From Pseudomonas bharatica CSV86 (GTDB taxonomy: Bacteria > Pseudomonadota > Gammaproteobacteria > Pseudomonadales > Pseudomonadaceae): a stretch of 64,000 nt of DNA. Below, piece after piece: positions 28,783 through 36,451 of this stretch; the stretch's first letter is position 1, and every line of letters starts with the position of its first letter. A program made the translations under genes and the position numbers. Below the pieces are notes generated by a model. That model had not been told where the DNA came from and did not search any database. It saw only the letters and a program-made list of their open reading frames with translations. The stretch spans positions 2,060,001 to 2,124,000 of the forward strand of contig NZ_AMWJ02000002.1 of the NCBI RefSeq assembly GCF_000319305.2, written 5' to 3'.

Positions 28783-29509
28783 AGGCAAAGTGCTCGAGGA
28801 TCTTCGCGTAGCTGCCATCGGCCTTCATCGCGGCGATGGCCTTGTCGAAAGCGGCAACGATCTGCTCGTGCCGCGGATGCTTGAGGCTGACCAGGATATG
28901 CAGGCTGTTCTCGCTGATCGGCTTGCCGAAGAATTCCACCAGGTCCTTGGCGTTGCTGCGCTCCTGCTGCAGGAACCAGCTGGCGACATATTCGTCCTCA
29001 ACCGCCAGCGACACCCGTCCTGCCGCCAGCATGCCGATGGCCACGGGGAAACTGCGCACCGGCACCTTCTGCAAACGCAGGTCGTTATCGAAATCGCTGG
29101 AATAGGCGTAGTCGCGGACCACGGCGATGGAATGCGGGTAGAGATCGGACAGATGCTCGTAGTGAATTGCGTCGGTCTTGCGCTTGAGCAGGCGGATGCG
29201 GTTGGCCAGGTAGCCCTCGGAAAACTGGCCGATGCGCGTTCGCGAGTCGTTGTACCAGGCGTTGATAAGCACGTCGTAGCGCCCGTCGCCAATCCCCACC
29301 AGGGCCCGTGCCCAGGGCACCTGCTCGAAATCGCTGGCATAGCCGGCGCGTTCCAGCGCCGCCTTGACCAGCGCCGTGGCCAGCCCGCCCTGCTCCATGC
29401 TGGCATCGGTGAAGGGTGGCCAGGCGTCGGCGACGAGGCGGAGTTTTTCGGCGTGAACCGGGGTAACTGACAACATTCCAAGCAAACACAAGACTCGGAG
29501 CAAGGGCAT
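28763..29509 (-). CDS. Periplasmic substrate-binding protein of the amino-acid type (SBP_bac_3)
   Basis: A 248-residue protein with a cleavable signal peptide (MPLLRVLCLLGMLSVTPVHA, cleavage after AHA/HAE) followed by KLRLVADAWPPFTD and GLATALVKAALERAGY, the usual start of family-3 solute-binding proteins. ATG 29509 is preferred, with AGGA seven bases upstream; the TTG at 29515 is a shadow extension. No permease or ATPase gene is adjacent, so it may be an orphan binding protein that feeds a distant ABC transporter or a sensor. The ligand is unknown. Its 3' end overlaps convergent yccS by 20 bases. Confidence 0.85.
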   Translation of the reverse strand: MPLLRVLCLLGMLSVTPVHAEKLRLVADAWPPFTDASMEQGGLATALVKAALERAGYASDFEQVPWARALVGIGDGRYDVLINAWYNDSRTRIGQFSEGYLANRIRLLKRKTDAIHYEHLSDLYPHSIAVVRDYAYSSDFDNDLRLQKVPVRSFPVAIGMLAAGRVSLAVEDEYVASWFLQQERSNAKDLVEFFGKPISENSLHILVSLKHPRHEQIVAAFDKAIAAMKADGSYAKILEHFAFRPESP

Positions 29510-29663
29510 GCTCAAATCCTATAGCGGAGGGCTCCGCGTTGTGGTTTGACCGCTGGGAAGTGCAATGTCGCTAACTTACACAAACATCCATCCGGGTGGG
29601 AGAAGCAAATAATAGCCATGTGCCTCTATTCCTGCCGGTCTTGCGCACACTTTTACCTTCGAC

Positions 29664-29685
29664 CGGATAGCGCAACGGGCTATCC
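29664..29685. promoter_or_regulatory. Perfect inverted repeat overlapping a possible elaA promoter
   Basis: GGATAGC-seven bases-GCTATCC. The right half overlaps TATCCT (29681-29686), a possible -10 box for elaA, whose ATG is 30 bases further. It could be a small operator or a chance hairpin; no regulator is encoded beside it. Confidence 0.3.
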
Positions 29686-29715
29686 TCGGACGCGTACCCA
29701 CTGAGAGATGCCTAC

Positions 29716-30168
29716 ATGTCCATCGACTGGCTTTGCAAACATCACACCGACCTTGGCAAGGAACAGCTCTACGCCGTGCTTCGGTTGCGCAACGAAGTGT
29801 TCGTGCTGGAACAGAAATGCCCATACCAGGACCTGGACGGGCAGGATCTGTCCGGAGACACCTGCCATTTGATGGCATGGCAGGATGATCAGCTGGTAGC
29901 GTATTTGCGCCTGCTCGACCCGACCTCCCAGGGTGGCGACGTGGTGATCGGCCGTGTGGTGATCGCCGAAGCCGGGCGTGGCCAGGGGCTGGGGCATGAG
30001 CTGATGGTGCGGGCGCTTAAGGAAGCCCAGGAAAACTGGCCGGATGTGCCGGTCTACCTCTCGGCCCAGGCACATTTGCAGGGGTATTACCGCAAGCATG
30101 GGTTCGAGGTGGTGGGAGAGGCCTATCTGGAAGACGGGATTCCGCACATCGGTATGCGCAGAACCTAG
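29716..30168 (+). CDS. elaA: GNAT acetyltransferase, ElaA family
   Basis: A 150-residue protein very close in pattern to E. coli ElaA: LYAVLRLRNEVFVLEQKCPYQDLDG near the N-terminus, the acetyl-CoA pyrophosphate loop VVIAEAGRGQGLGHELM near residue 83, and the ending VYLSAQAHLQ...EDGIPHIGMRR. The family is a cytoplasmic N-acetyltransferase with no defined physiological substrate. It is a single gene, preceded by a possible promoter with an inverted repeat and followed within 15 bases by a REP pair. Confidence 0.93.
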   Translation: MSIDWLCKHHTDLGKEQLYAVLRLRNEVFVLEQKCPYQDLDGQDLSGDTCHLMAWQDDQLVAYLRLLDPTSQGGDVVIGRVVIAEAGRGQGLGHELMVRALKEAQENWPDVPVYLSAQAHLQGYYRKHGFEVVGEAYLEDGIPHIGMRRT

Positions 30169-30180
30169 AGGGCTTTCACA

Positions 30181-30279
30181 AAACCCTGTGGGAGCTGGCT
30201 TGCCAGCGATGAGGCCGGCACTGGCAAGGATGTTGTCAGATCTGACCAAATCGCTGGCAAGCCAGCTCTCACAGGGGTT
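30181..30279. repeat. REP inverted-repeat pair, copy 4
   Basis: GTGGGAGCTGGCTTGCCAGC and its complement (with one change, AGCTCTCACAGG) flank a spacer of about 50 bases containing GTTGTCAGATCTGACCAAAT, itself partly palindromic (GTCAGATCTGAC). It lies between convergent elaA and the winged-helix gene. Confidence 0.9.
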
Positions 30280-30305
30280 ATCCACAGGGCAGGGAAAGGG
30301 TGGAA

Positions 30306-30601
30306 TCAGGGATAACCCAACACCTCCCGAATCACCCGCAGGTTCTGGACGATCCAGCCCTTGTCGATCGCCCCCAATCGCGGATCCGGTAATTCCCGGC
30401 ATGATTGCGCGCCCCCACTTCCTGCTCGAATTCGCAGACGATATCCAGGTCTGCCAGCGCCGCAATGGTGTCCTGTGCGGTGCGCCGGGGCATGCCGGTG
30501 GCGGCCATCAGCGCGGGGACGCTGGCGGCGGTCTGGCTGTCGATCAGCCAGGCGACGTACAGCCGACGGTAGAAACTGCTCTTGGTCTTGCTCACTTCCA
30601 T
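30306..30601 (-). pseudogene. Small winged helix-turn-helix protein, broken by a one-base deletion
   Basis: The start is ATG 30601 with AAGGAAG upstream. The first two thirds (SSFYRRLYVAWLIDS, VPALMAATGMPRRTAQDTI, NYRIRDWG) form a winged-helix DNA-binding fold of a roughly 98-residue Pseudomonas family. After DWG the frame degenerates, whereas the neighbouring frame continues AIDKGWIVQNLRVIREVLGYP and stops at 30306. The break falls in a run of five C (plus strand 30371-30375) where six would keep frame. Known role: none established beyond predicted DNA binding. It sits just downstream of the YgjP-like gene in the same direction. Confidence 0.75.
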
Positions 30602-30618
30602 GCAAAGGCTTCCTTGAC

Positions 30619-31119
30619 TCACTGATTGCCCGGCAGGTCGCGCCAGGTCAGGTAGACACGCAGGTCGAACTCCAGTTGATGGTAGCCGGGCTGCATGTAT
30701 TCACAGAGCTGGTAGAAGGCCTTGTTGTGCTCGGCCTCCTTGAGGTGCGCCAGTTCGTGCACCACGATCATCCGCAGGAACTCCGGCGCCGCGTCGCGAA
30801 ACAGCGAGGCGATGCGGATTTCCTTCTTTGCCTTGAGCTTGCCACCCTGCACCCGCGACACCGCGGTGTGCAGGCCAAGGGCGCGGTGGGTCAGGTCGAG
30901 GCGGTTGTCGAACAGCACCTTGTCCAGGTTCGGCGCATTGCGCAGGTGCTCCTGCTTGAGTGCCTGGGCATAGCCGTACAGCGCCTTGTCGCTCTGCACC
31001 TCATGCCGGCCGGGGTAGCGCTTTTGCAGGTAATCGCCCAGCTGATCGCGGGCGATCAACTGGCGCACCTGGTCTTGCAGGGCGGGCGGGTAGGCTTGCA
31101 GGTACTTGAGGACGGTCAT
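30619..31119 (-). CDS. YgjP-like zinc metallopeptidase
   Basis: A 166-residue protein of the DUF45/YgjP-like metallopeptidase group. The zinc motif HELAHLKEAEHNKAFYQL near residue 117 (HExxH with a third His) is intact, and the upstream KAKKEIRIASLF is typical. Soluble, without a signal peptide, so probably cytoplasmic; physiological substrate unknown. The gene ends 18 bases before the winged-helix gene, suggesting cotranscription. ATG at 31119. Confidence 0.87.
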   Translation of the reverse strand: MTVLKYLQAYPPALQDQVRQLIARDQLGDYLQKRYPGRHEVQSDKALYGYAQALKQEHLRNAPNLDKVLFDNRLDLTHRALGLHTAVSRVQGGKLKAKKEIRIASLFRDAAPEFLRMIVVHELAHLKEAEHNKAFYQLCEYMQPGYHQLEFDLRVYLTWRDLPGNQ

Positions 31120-31160
31120 GGCTGCGGCGAACGACGGAACGAAGGCGGCAGTGTACCCAA

Positions 31161-33281
31161 CTACAACGACTGCCAGTCAAAAAACACCGGGAAGCGCCCC
31201 GCTTCCTCGGCGGTGACCGGGCGGGCCACAAGGAACCCCTGCACATACTGGCAGCCGTGCTCACGCAGCCAGTGCGCCTGCTCCAGGGTTTCCACGCCTT
31301 CGGCGATCACGCCGATGTTGTATTGCCGGCAAAGCTCGATGACGCAGCGCACCAGCGCCATGTTGGCTTCGGATTCGGGCAACAGCGCCACCAGGTGGCG
31401 ATCGAGCTTGAGCGTGTCGATGGGCAGGTCGCGCAACAGGCGCAGCGAGCAGTTGCCGGCACCGAAGTCATCCAGCGCGACACGCACGCCCAGCTCACGC
31501 AATCGATGCAACTGGCGCAGGGCCAGGTCGATATCGTCGGTCAGCGAGGTTTCGGCGATTTCCACTTCAAGCTGACGGGGCGCCAGGCCCACGGCGGCGA
31601 TAACCTGAGCCAGCTCCTCGACCAGGTTGGGCATGCCGAACTGCACCTTGCTGAGGCTGATGCCCAGGGTCAGTTCGTCGGGGAAATGCCCGCACCACAA
31701 GCGCCGCTGTTCGGCGCCCTGGCAGTAGATCCAGCTGGACAGGCGGTTGATCAGGCGCGCTTCTTCCAGCAGCGGCAGGAACAACCCCGGCGGTACGTCG
31801 CCGACACTCGGGTGGCGCCAGCGCAGCAGCGCCTCGAAGCCACGCAGGCGACCATCGGCAAAGGCCACCTGGGGCTGGAACACCAAGGTGAAATCCTGGT
31901 TGTCGACAGCCGCGCGCACGCTGTCTTCGAGCATCAGCCGCGAGCGCGCGCGGCCGTTGAGGTCATCGTCGTAATAGCGGTATTGCTGGCGGCCGGCCTG
32001 CTTCGCCGCGTACATCGCCGTGTCGGCGGCACGCAACAGGTTGTCCAGGTTGGCGCCGCAATCGGGGTAGACGGCAATGCCGATGCTGACCCCGAGGATC
32101 ACCTCCAGCCCGTCGATGTGCTGGCGGATGGACATGCGCTCGATGCACTTCTCGGCGAAGCGTGCCGCCTGCTCCGGGTAGTCGAGGTCGTCGAGCAGCG
32201 CGGTGAACTCGTCGCCTCCCATGCGCGCCACTATGCCGTGACCGCCCAGGCAGTCCTTCAGTTGCTCGGCGACCCAGTGCAGCACCTGGTCGCCGGTTTC
32301 ATGGCCAAGGGAATCGTTGACCCGTTTGAAGCCGTCGAGGTCCAGATACATCAGCGCATGATGCTTTTCCGAATGTTCGCTGCGCACCAGCGCGCTTTCC
32401 GCCGCCTGGTAGAAGCCGCGGCGGTTAAGCAGACCGGTCAGCGGATCGGTGACCGCCTGCTGTTCGAGCTGCTGGTGCAGGCTGCGTACCACCGACATGT
32501 CCAGGACGGTGACCACCATGGCCCGCTGCTCCCCCGGCAACGCCGCGCACGACAGCGCCACCGACAGGGCCTGGCCATTGCTGGTGCGCAGTACCGCGTC
32601 GTGCAATCGATAGATGTCGCGCTCCAGATAGGCCAGGTAGAAGGCCGAGTCCCGCCATTGGTTCGCCGTCGGCGAAAGCACGAAATCCAGCAGGCACGCT
32701 CCCTCCAGTTGGTCAACGGAAGCCATCAGCAGGCGGGAAATGGCCGGGTTGGCAAAGCGGATGGTGCCGTTCTCGGCCACCACGAGAATGCCTTCGGCAG
32801 CGTTTTCCAGGACCGAGGCATTGAAGGCACGGGCCACTTCCAGATCGCGGGTCAGGCGCTGCAAGGCGCGGCGGTTGCGCTGCTGTTCGAGCAGGGCCTG
32901 CACCTTGGGCTTGAGAATCTGCGGATCGAAGGGCTTGAACAGATAATCCACGGCACCGCTGGCGTAGCCCTTGAGCACCGCAGCCTGGCTCTGTTCGTTG
33001 GCCGTGAGGAAGATGATCGGCGTCAGGCGGGTACGCTGGCTACCGCGCATCAGGCGCGCGACCTCGAAGCCGTCCATGCCCGGCATCTGCACATCGAGCA
33101 AGACCAGATCGACTTCATGTTCGAGCAAGGTACTCAGCGCCTCGATGCCCGAGCACGCCGTCAATACTTGCCAATCCTGACGGGCCAGCAAGGCACGCAT
33201 GCTGGTCAGGTTTTCCGGGTAGTCATCAACCACCAACAGTGTTGACGCTTCCTCTTGTGCAGGGGTTTGAGCGCATTCCAT
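31161..33281 (-). CDS. Response regulator with PAS, GGDEF and EAL domains (c-di-GMP turnover)
   Basis: A 706-residue protein. Order: receiver domain (LLVVDDYPEN; phosphoacceptor Asp in VLLDVQMPGMDGFE near residue 60), PAS (about 160-280), diguanylate cyclase with intact MGGDEF near residue 352, and phosphodiesterase with intact EALLRW near residue 482, LEVEIAETSL, DDFGAGNCSL and EGVETLEQAH. No RxxD inhibitory site is visible five residues before GGDEF (CLGG stands there), so product inhibition at that site is unlikely. It may both make and break c-di-GMP, or one domain may dominate. No histidine kinase gene is adjacent. Cytoplasmic, with no transmembrane segment. Confidence 0.92.
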   Translation of the reverse strand: MECAQTPAQEEASTLLVVDDYPENLTSMRALLARQDWQVLTACSGIEALSTLLEHEVDLVLLDVQMPGMDGFEVARLMRGSQRTRLTPIIFLTANEQSQAAVLKGYASGAVDYLFKPFDPQILKPKVQALLEQQRNRRALQRLTRDLEVARAFNASVLENAAEGILVVAENGTIRFANPAISRLLMASVDQLEGACLLDFVLSPTANQWRDSAFYLAYLERDIYRLHDAVLRTSNGQALSVALSCAALPGEQRAMVVTVLDMSVVRSLHQQLEQQAVTDPLTGLLNRRGFYQAAESALVRSEHSEKHHALMYLDLDGFKRVNDSLGHETGDQVLHWVAEQLKDCLGGHGIVARMGGDEFTALLDDLDYPEQAARFAEKCIERMSIRQHIDGLEVILGVSIGIAVYPDCGANLDNLLRAADTAMYAAKQAGRQQYRYYDDDLNGRARSRLMLEDSVRAAVDNQDFTLVFQPQVAFADGRLRGFEALLRWRHPSVGDVPPGLFLPLLEEARLINRLSSWIYCQGAEQRRLWCGHFPDELTLGISLSKVQFGMPNLVEELAQVIAAVGLAPRQLEVEIAETSLTDDIDLALRQLHRLRELGVRVALDDFGAGNCSLRLLRDLPIDTLKLDRHLVALLPESEANMALVRCVIELCRQYNIGVIAEGVETLEQAHWLREHGCQYVQGFLVARPVTAEEAGRFPVFFDWQSL

Positions 33282-33442
33282 GCTGCTTCTCTATGTGGCA
33301 ACGAGCGTCAGTCTTTCAATTGAAATTCTGCCGCTTTCCACTCTAGACCCGAGTGTTACAAATCTAAAGCTGGCACAAAGCCAATAGATCGTTCGCCGAC
33401 TAACGGTCTTTTCGAGCAACTCCCGTAGGAGCGTTGAATAAA

Positions 33443-33470
33443 AAAAGGGACTGCACAGGCAGTCCCTTTT
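33443..33470 (-). terminator. Intrinsic terminator of fda
   Basis: A perfect 12-base-pair stem (AAAAGGGACTGC / GCAGTCCCTTTT) with a four-base loop and a T run on the minus strand, 18 bases past the fda stop. It separates the glycolysis block from the REC-PAS-GGDEF-EAL gene. Confidence 0.88.
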
Positions 33471-33487
33471 CATCACGCAAGCCGAAC

Positions 33488-34552
33488 TCAGTTGACCTTG
33501 GCGGCCAGCTCGCCCTTGGCGTAGCGCAGGTACATTTCGTCCAGCGAGACCGGTTTGATCTTCGAGGCGTTACCGGCGGTGCCGAAGGCCTCATAACGCG
33601 CGATGCAGATGTCACGCATGGCTTCGACGGTCTTGGCGAAGTATTTACGCGGGTCGAACTCGGACTTGTTCTGCTCCAGGAAGCGACGGATCGCACCCGT
33701 GGAGGCCAGGCGCAGGTCGGTGTCGATGTTGACCTTGCGCACGCCGTGCTTGATGCCTTCGACGATTTCCTCGACCGGTACGCCGTAGGTTTCCTTGATG
33801 TCGCCACCGAACTCGTTGATGATCGCCAGCCAGTCCTGTGGCACCGAGGACGAACCGTGCATGACCAGGTGGGTGTTCGGGATGCGCTGGTGAATCGCCT
33901 TGATACGGTCGATCGCCAGGATGTCGCCGGTCGGCGGCTTGGTGAACTTGTAGGCACCGTGGCTGGTGCCGATGGCGATGGCCAGGGCGTCGACCTGGGT
34001 TTTCTTGACGAAGTCGGCAGCTTCTTCAGGGTCGGTCAGCATCTGGCTGTGATCCAGGATGCCTTCGGCGCCGACGCCGTCTTCTTCACCGGCCTGGCCG
34101 GTTTCCAGGCTGCCCAGGCAACCCAGCTCACCTTCCACGGAAACGCCGCAGGCGTGGGCAAAAGCCACGGTCTGCTGGGTTACGCGGACGTTGTATTCGT
34201 AGTCGGACGGGGTCTTGCCGTCTTCACGCAGCGAGCCGTCCATCATCACCGAGCTGAAGCCCAGCTGGATCGAACGCTGGCACACGTCAGGGCTGGTGCC
34301 GTGATCCTGGTGCATGCACACCGGGATGTGCGGGAATTCTTCGATGGCGGCCAGGATCAGGTGGCGCAGGAACGGCGCGCCGGCGTATTTGCGGGCACCG
34401 GCCGAAGCCTGGACGATCACCGGGGAGTCGGTCTTGTCGGCCGCTTCCATGATGGCGCGCATCTGCTCGAGGTTGTTGACGTTGAAAGCCGGAACGCCGT
34501 AACCGAATTCGGCGGCGTGGTCCAGCATCTGGCGCATGCTAATGAGTGCCAT
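33488..34552 (-). CDS. fda: Class II fructose-1,6-bisphosphate aldolase
   Basis: A 354-residue zinc-dependent aldolase of the proteobacterial Calvin-type subgroup. It begins MALISMRQMLDHAAEFGYGVPAFNVNN and shows zinc-site histidines in PVCMHQDHGTS near residue 80 and in HGVRKVNIDTDLR. It interconverts fructose-1,6-bisphosphate with dihydroxyacetone phosphate and glyceraldehyde-3-phosphate; in pseudomonads, which mostly use the Entner-Doudoroff route, it serves chiefly gluconeogenesis and triose recycling. The ATG at 34552 begins the conserved sequence; a longer start would add seven unlikely residues. It is last in the tkt-epd-pgk-fda block. Confidence 0.96.
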   Translation of the reverse strand: MALISMRQMLDHAAEFGYGVPAFNVNNLEQMRAIMEAADKTDSPVIVQASAGARKYAGAPFLRHLILAAIEEFPHIPVCMHQDHGTSPDVCQRSIQLGFSSVMMDGSLREDGKTPSDYEYNVRVTQQTVAFAHACGVSVEGELGCLGSLETGQAGEEDGVGAEGILDHSQMLTDPEEAADFVKKTQVDALAIAIGTSHGAYKFTKPPTGDILAIDRIKAIHQRIPNTHLVMHGSSSVPQDWLAIINEFGGDIKETYGVPVEEIVEGIKHGVRKVNIDTDLRLASTGAIRRFLEQNKSEFDPRKYFAKTVEAMRDICIARYEAFGTAGNASKIKPVSLDEMYLRYAKGELAAKVN

Positions 34553-34656
34553 TGTGTATCTCTCTCCCGACAAGCGTCGTTATTTCGTGCAAGCCTGCCG
34601 CAGCGGCGGTTGCTGTTCAAGTAGTGTGGGCCGGCACGCAAGGCCGACCCGGCCAG

Positions 34657-34974
34657 TCACGGTGCCTTGCAGCCCCGCCCTATCAAATCGTCGGTCGCGA
34701 CCCAGTACACCAGGCCCTCGTCGCCCTTGGTGTGGAAGGCCAGCACGCCGTCGCTGTACAGCGCCCCGGAAGCCGCCGGCTCGGGCTTGAGCCGGTAGAC
34801 CTGGTCGCCGCCGCCAAGACGTACGTCCATATCGTCGCCCACTGCACGCCAAAGCACCTGGGCCTTGCTGTCGCAGATCCAGGTGGTCCAGTTGTCGGCC
34901 ACCGGGGGAGCGGACCTGAAGCTTGCGCATCCCGCGAGTAACGCCAAGGCCATCACGGCCGGAACGCCTTTCAT
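34657..34974 (-). CDS. MliC-like lipoprotein (possible inhibitor of C-type lysozyme)
   Basis: A 105-residue lipoprotein. The signal sequence MKGVPAVMALALLAGC ends in a lipobox (LAGC). The mature part (WICDSKAQVLWRAV, QVYRLKPEPAASGALYSDG, GLVYWVATDD) resembles the C-type lysozyme inhibitor MliC/PliC fold, with paired Cys residues. The P. aeruginosa interval between pgk and fda also carries small unknown proteins. Start at 34974, with GGAGG seven bases upstream. Probably on the periplasmic side of the outer membrane. The inhibitor role is an inference from fold-type similarity. Confidence 0.7.
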   Translation of the reverse strand: MKGVPAVMALALLAGCASFRSAPPVADNWTTWICDSKAQVLWRAVGDDMDVRLGGGDQVYRLKPEPAASGALYSDGVLAFHTKGDEGLVYWVATDDLIGRGCKAP

Positions 34975-35024
34975 TCCATTCCTCCAGCAGACCACAAAGC
35001 AAGCGACAGGTTGACCTCAGCCGA

Positions 35025-35243
35025 TCAAGGGCAGCCCTTGGCCTGGCGCTGATGTTCTTCGTCGTATTTTTCCAGGCCGTCCGGACCGACGCGCTTGCTG
35101 ATCACCGGTACGGTTTCGGCCTGCCATTCGGACTGGTAGCAGCCGCCCTTGACGGCGGCAGGCTTATCGGAAGCGGACTCGGGCGCGCTGGAGCAGGCGC
35201 CCAGCGCGGCGGTCATGACCATCAGGGACAGTCGCTTGATCAT
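35025..35243 (-). CDS. Small predicted lipoprotein, unknown function
   Basis: A 72-residue protein beginning MIKRLSLMVMTAALGAC, a lipoprotein signal with an Ala-Cys cleavage site, then a Ser/Ala-rich linker and a short tail with Cys at both ends (GGCYQSEWQAETVPVISKR, AKGCP). No family recognised. It lies 32 bases after pgk in the same direction with an AGGGAGCGAACC ribosome site, so it probably rides on the pgk message. Confidence 0.7.
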   Translation of the reverse strand: MIKRLSLMVMTAALGACSSAPESASDKPAAVKGGCYQSEWQAETVPVISKRVGPDGLEKYDEEHQRQAKGCP

Positions 35244-35275
35244 CGGTTCGCTCCCTTTGCCAGTGCCCCGGCGAC

Positions 35276-36439
35276 TCAGGCCTTGGCCCGCTGTTCCAGC
35301 ACGTCCACGGCCGGCAGGACCTTGCCCTCGACGAATTCGAGGAACGCGCCGCCACCGGTAGAAATGTAGGAGATATCAGCGGCCACGCCATATTTGTCGA
35401 TGGCTGCCAGGGTGTCGCCACCGCCGGCGATGGAGAACGCGGCGCTGTCGGCGATGGCCTTGGCCAGGGTCCGGGTACCGTTGCCGAACTGGTCGAATTC
35501 GAACACACCGACCGGGCCGTTCCACAGGATGGTCTTCGACGACTTCAACAGCTCGGCGAACTGCGCGGCAGTCTGCGGGCCGATGTCGAGGATCATGTCA
35601 TCGTCGGCCACGTCGGCAACCGCTTTGACGGTGGCTTCGGCGTCTTCGGCGAAGGCCTTGGCGACTACCACGTCAACCGGCAGCGGCACGTTGACCTTGG
35701 CGGCGATGGCCTTGGCGGTCTCGACCAGGTCGGCTTCGTACAGCGACTTGCCGACCTTGTGGCCAGCAGCGGCGAGGAAGGTGTTGGCGATGCCGCCACC
35801 GACGATCAGCAGGTCGCAGACCTGGCTCAGGCTGTTCAGCACGTCCAGCTTGGTGGAAACCTTGGAACCGGCAACGATGGCGGCCATCGGCTTGGCCGGG
35901 GCCTTCAGGGCCTTGCCCAGGGCGTCCAGCTCGGCAGCCAGCAGCGGGCCGGCAGCAGCGACCTTGGCGAATTTCGCCACGCCATGGGTCGAACCCTCGG
36001 CGCGGTGCGCGGTGCCGAAGGCGTCCATGACGAACACGTCGCACAGTGCGGCGTATTTCTGCGCCAGTTCGTCGGCGTTCTTCTTCTCGCCCTTGTTGAA
36101 GCGCACGTTCTCGAACAGCACGACGTCGCCAGACTTGACCTCGACGCCGTCCAGGTAGTCGGCAACCAGCGGCACTTCACGGCCCAGCGCCTTGCTCAGG
36201 TAGTCGGCGACCGGCTTCAGGCTGTTCTCGGCGGAGAATTCACCCTCGGTCGGACGGCCCAGGTGCGAGCAGATCATCACCGCCGCGCCCTTCTCCAGGG
36301 CCAGCCTGATGGTCGGCAGCGAAGCGAGGATGCGCGCGTCGCTGGCAACCACACCGTCCTTAACAGGGACGTTGAGGTCTTCGCGGATCAGTACGCGCTT
36401 ACCTTGCAGGTCGAGGTCGGTCATCTTCAAAACGGTCAT
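35276..36439 (-). CDS. pgk: Phosphoglycerate kinase
   Basis: A 387-residue full-length enzyme. The N-terminal substrate domain has KRVLIREDLNVPVKDG near residue 15 and MICSHLGRPTEG near residue 55; the C-terminal nucleotide domain shows IVAGSKVSTKLDVLNSL and the glycine-rich FSIAGGGDTLAAIDKYG near residue 345. It interconverts 1,3-bisphosphoglycerate and 3-phosphoglycerate with ATP/ADP in the cytoplasm. It follows epd after 12 bases and precedes the lipoprotein gene, so a single transcript tkt-to-fda or epd-to-fda is likely. Confidence 0.97.
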   Translation of the reverse strand: MTVLKMTDLDLQGKRVLIREDLNVPVKDGVVASDARILASLPTIRLALEKGAAVMICSHLGRPTEGEFSAENSLKPVADYLSKALGREVPLVADYLDGVEVKSGDVVLFENVRFNKGEKKNADELAQKYAALCDVFVMDAFGTAHRAEGSTHGVAKFAKVAAAGPLLAAELDALGKALKAPAKPMAAIVAGSKVSTKLDVLNSLSQVCDLLIVGGGIANTFLAAAGHKVGKSLYEADLVETAKAIAAKVNVPLPVDVVVAKAFAEDAEATVKAVADVADDDMILDIGPQTAAQFAELLKSSKTILWNGPVGVFEFDQFGNGTRTLAKAIADSAAFSIAGGGDTLAAIDKYGVAADISYISTGGGAFLEFVEGKVLPAVDVLEQRAKA

Positions 36440-36451
36440 GAATGCAGTCCT

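Noticed and set aside
30278..30286. A perfect DnaA box (TTATCCACA)
   Set aside because: A single copy is expected by chance about every hundred kilobases or so, and no cluster, AT-rich segment or replication gene is nearby.
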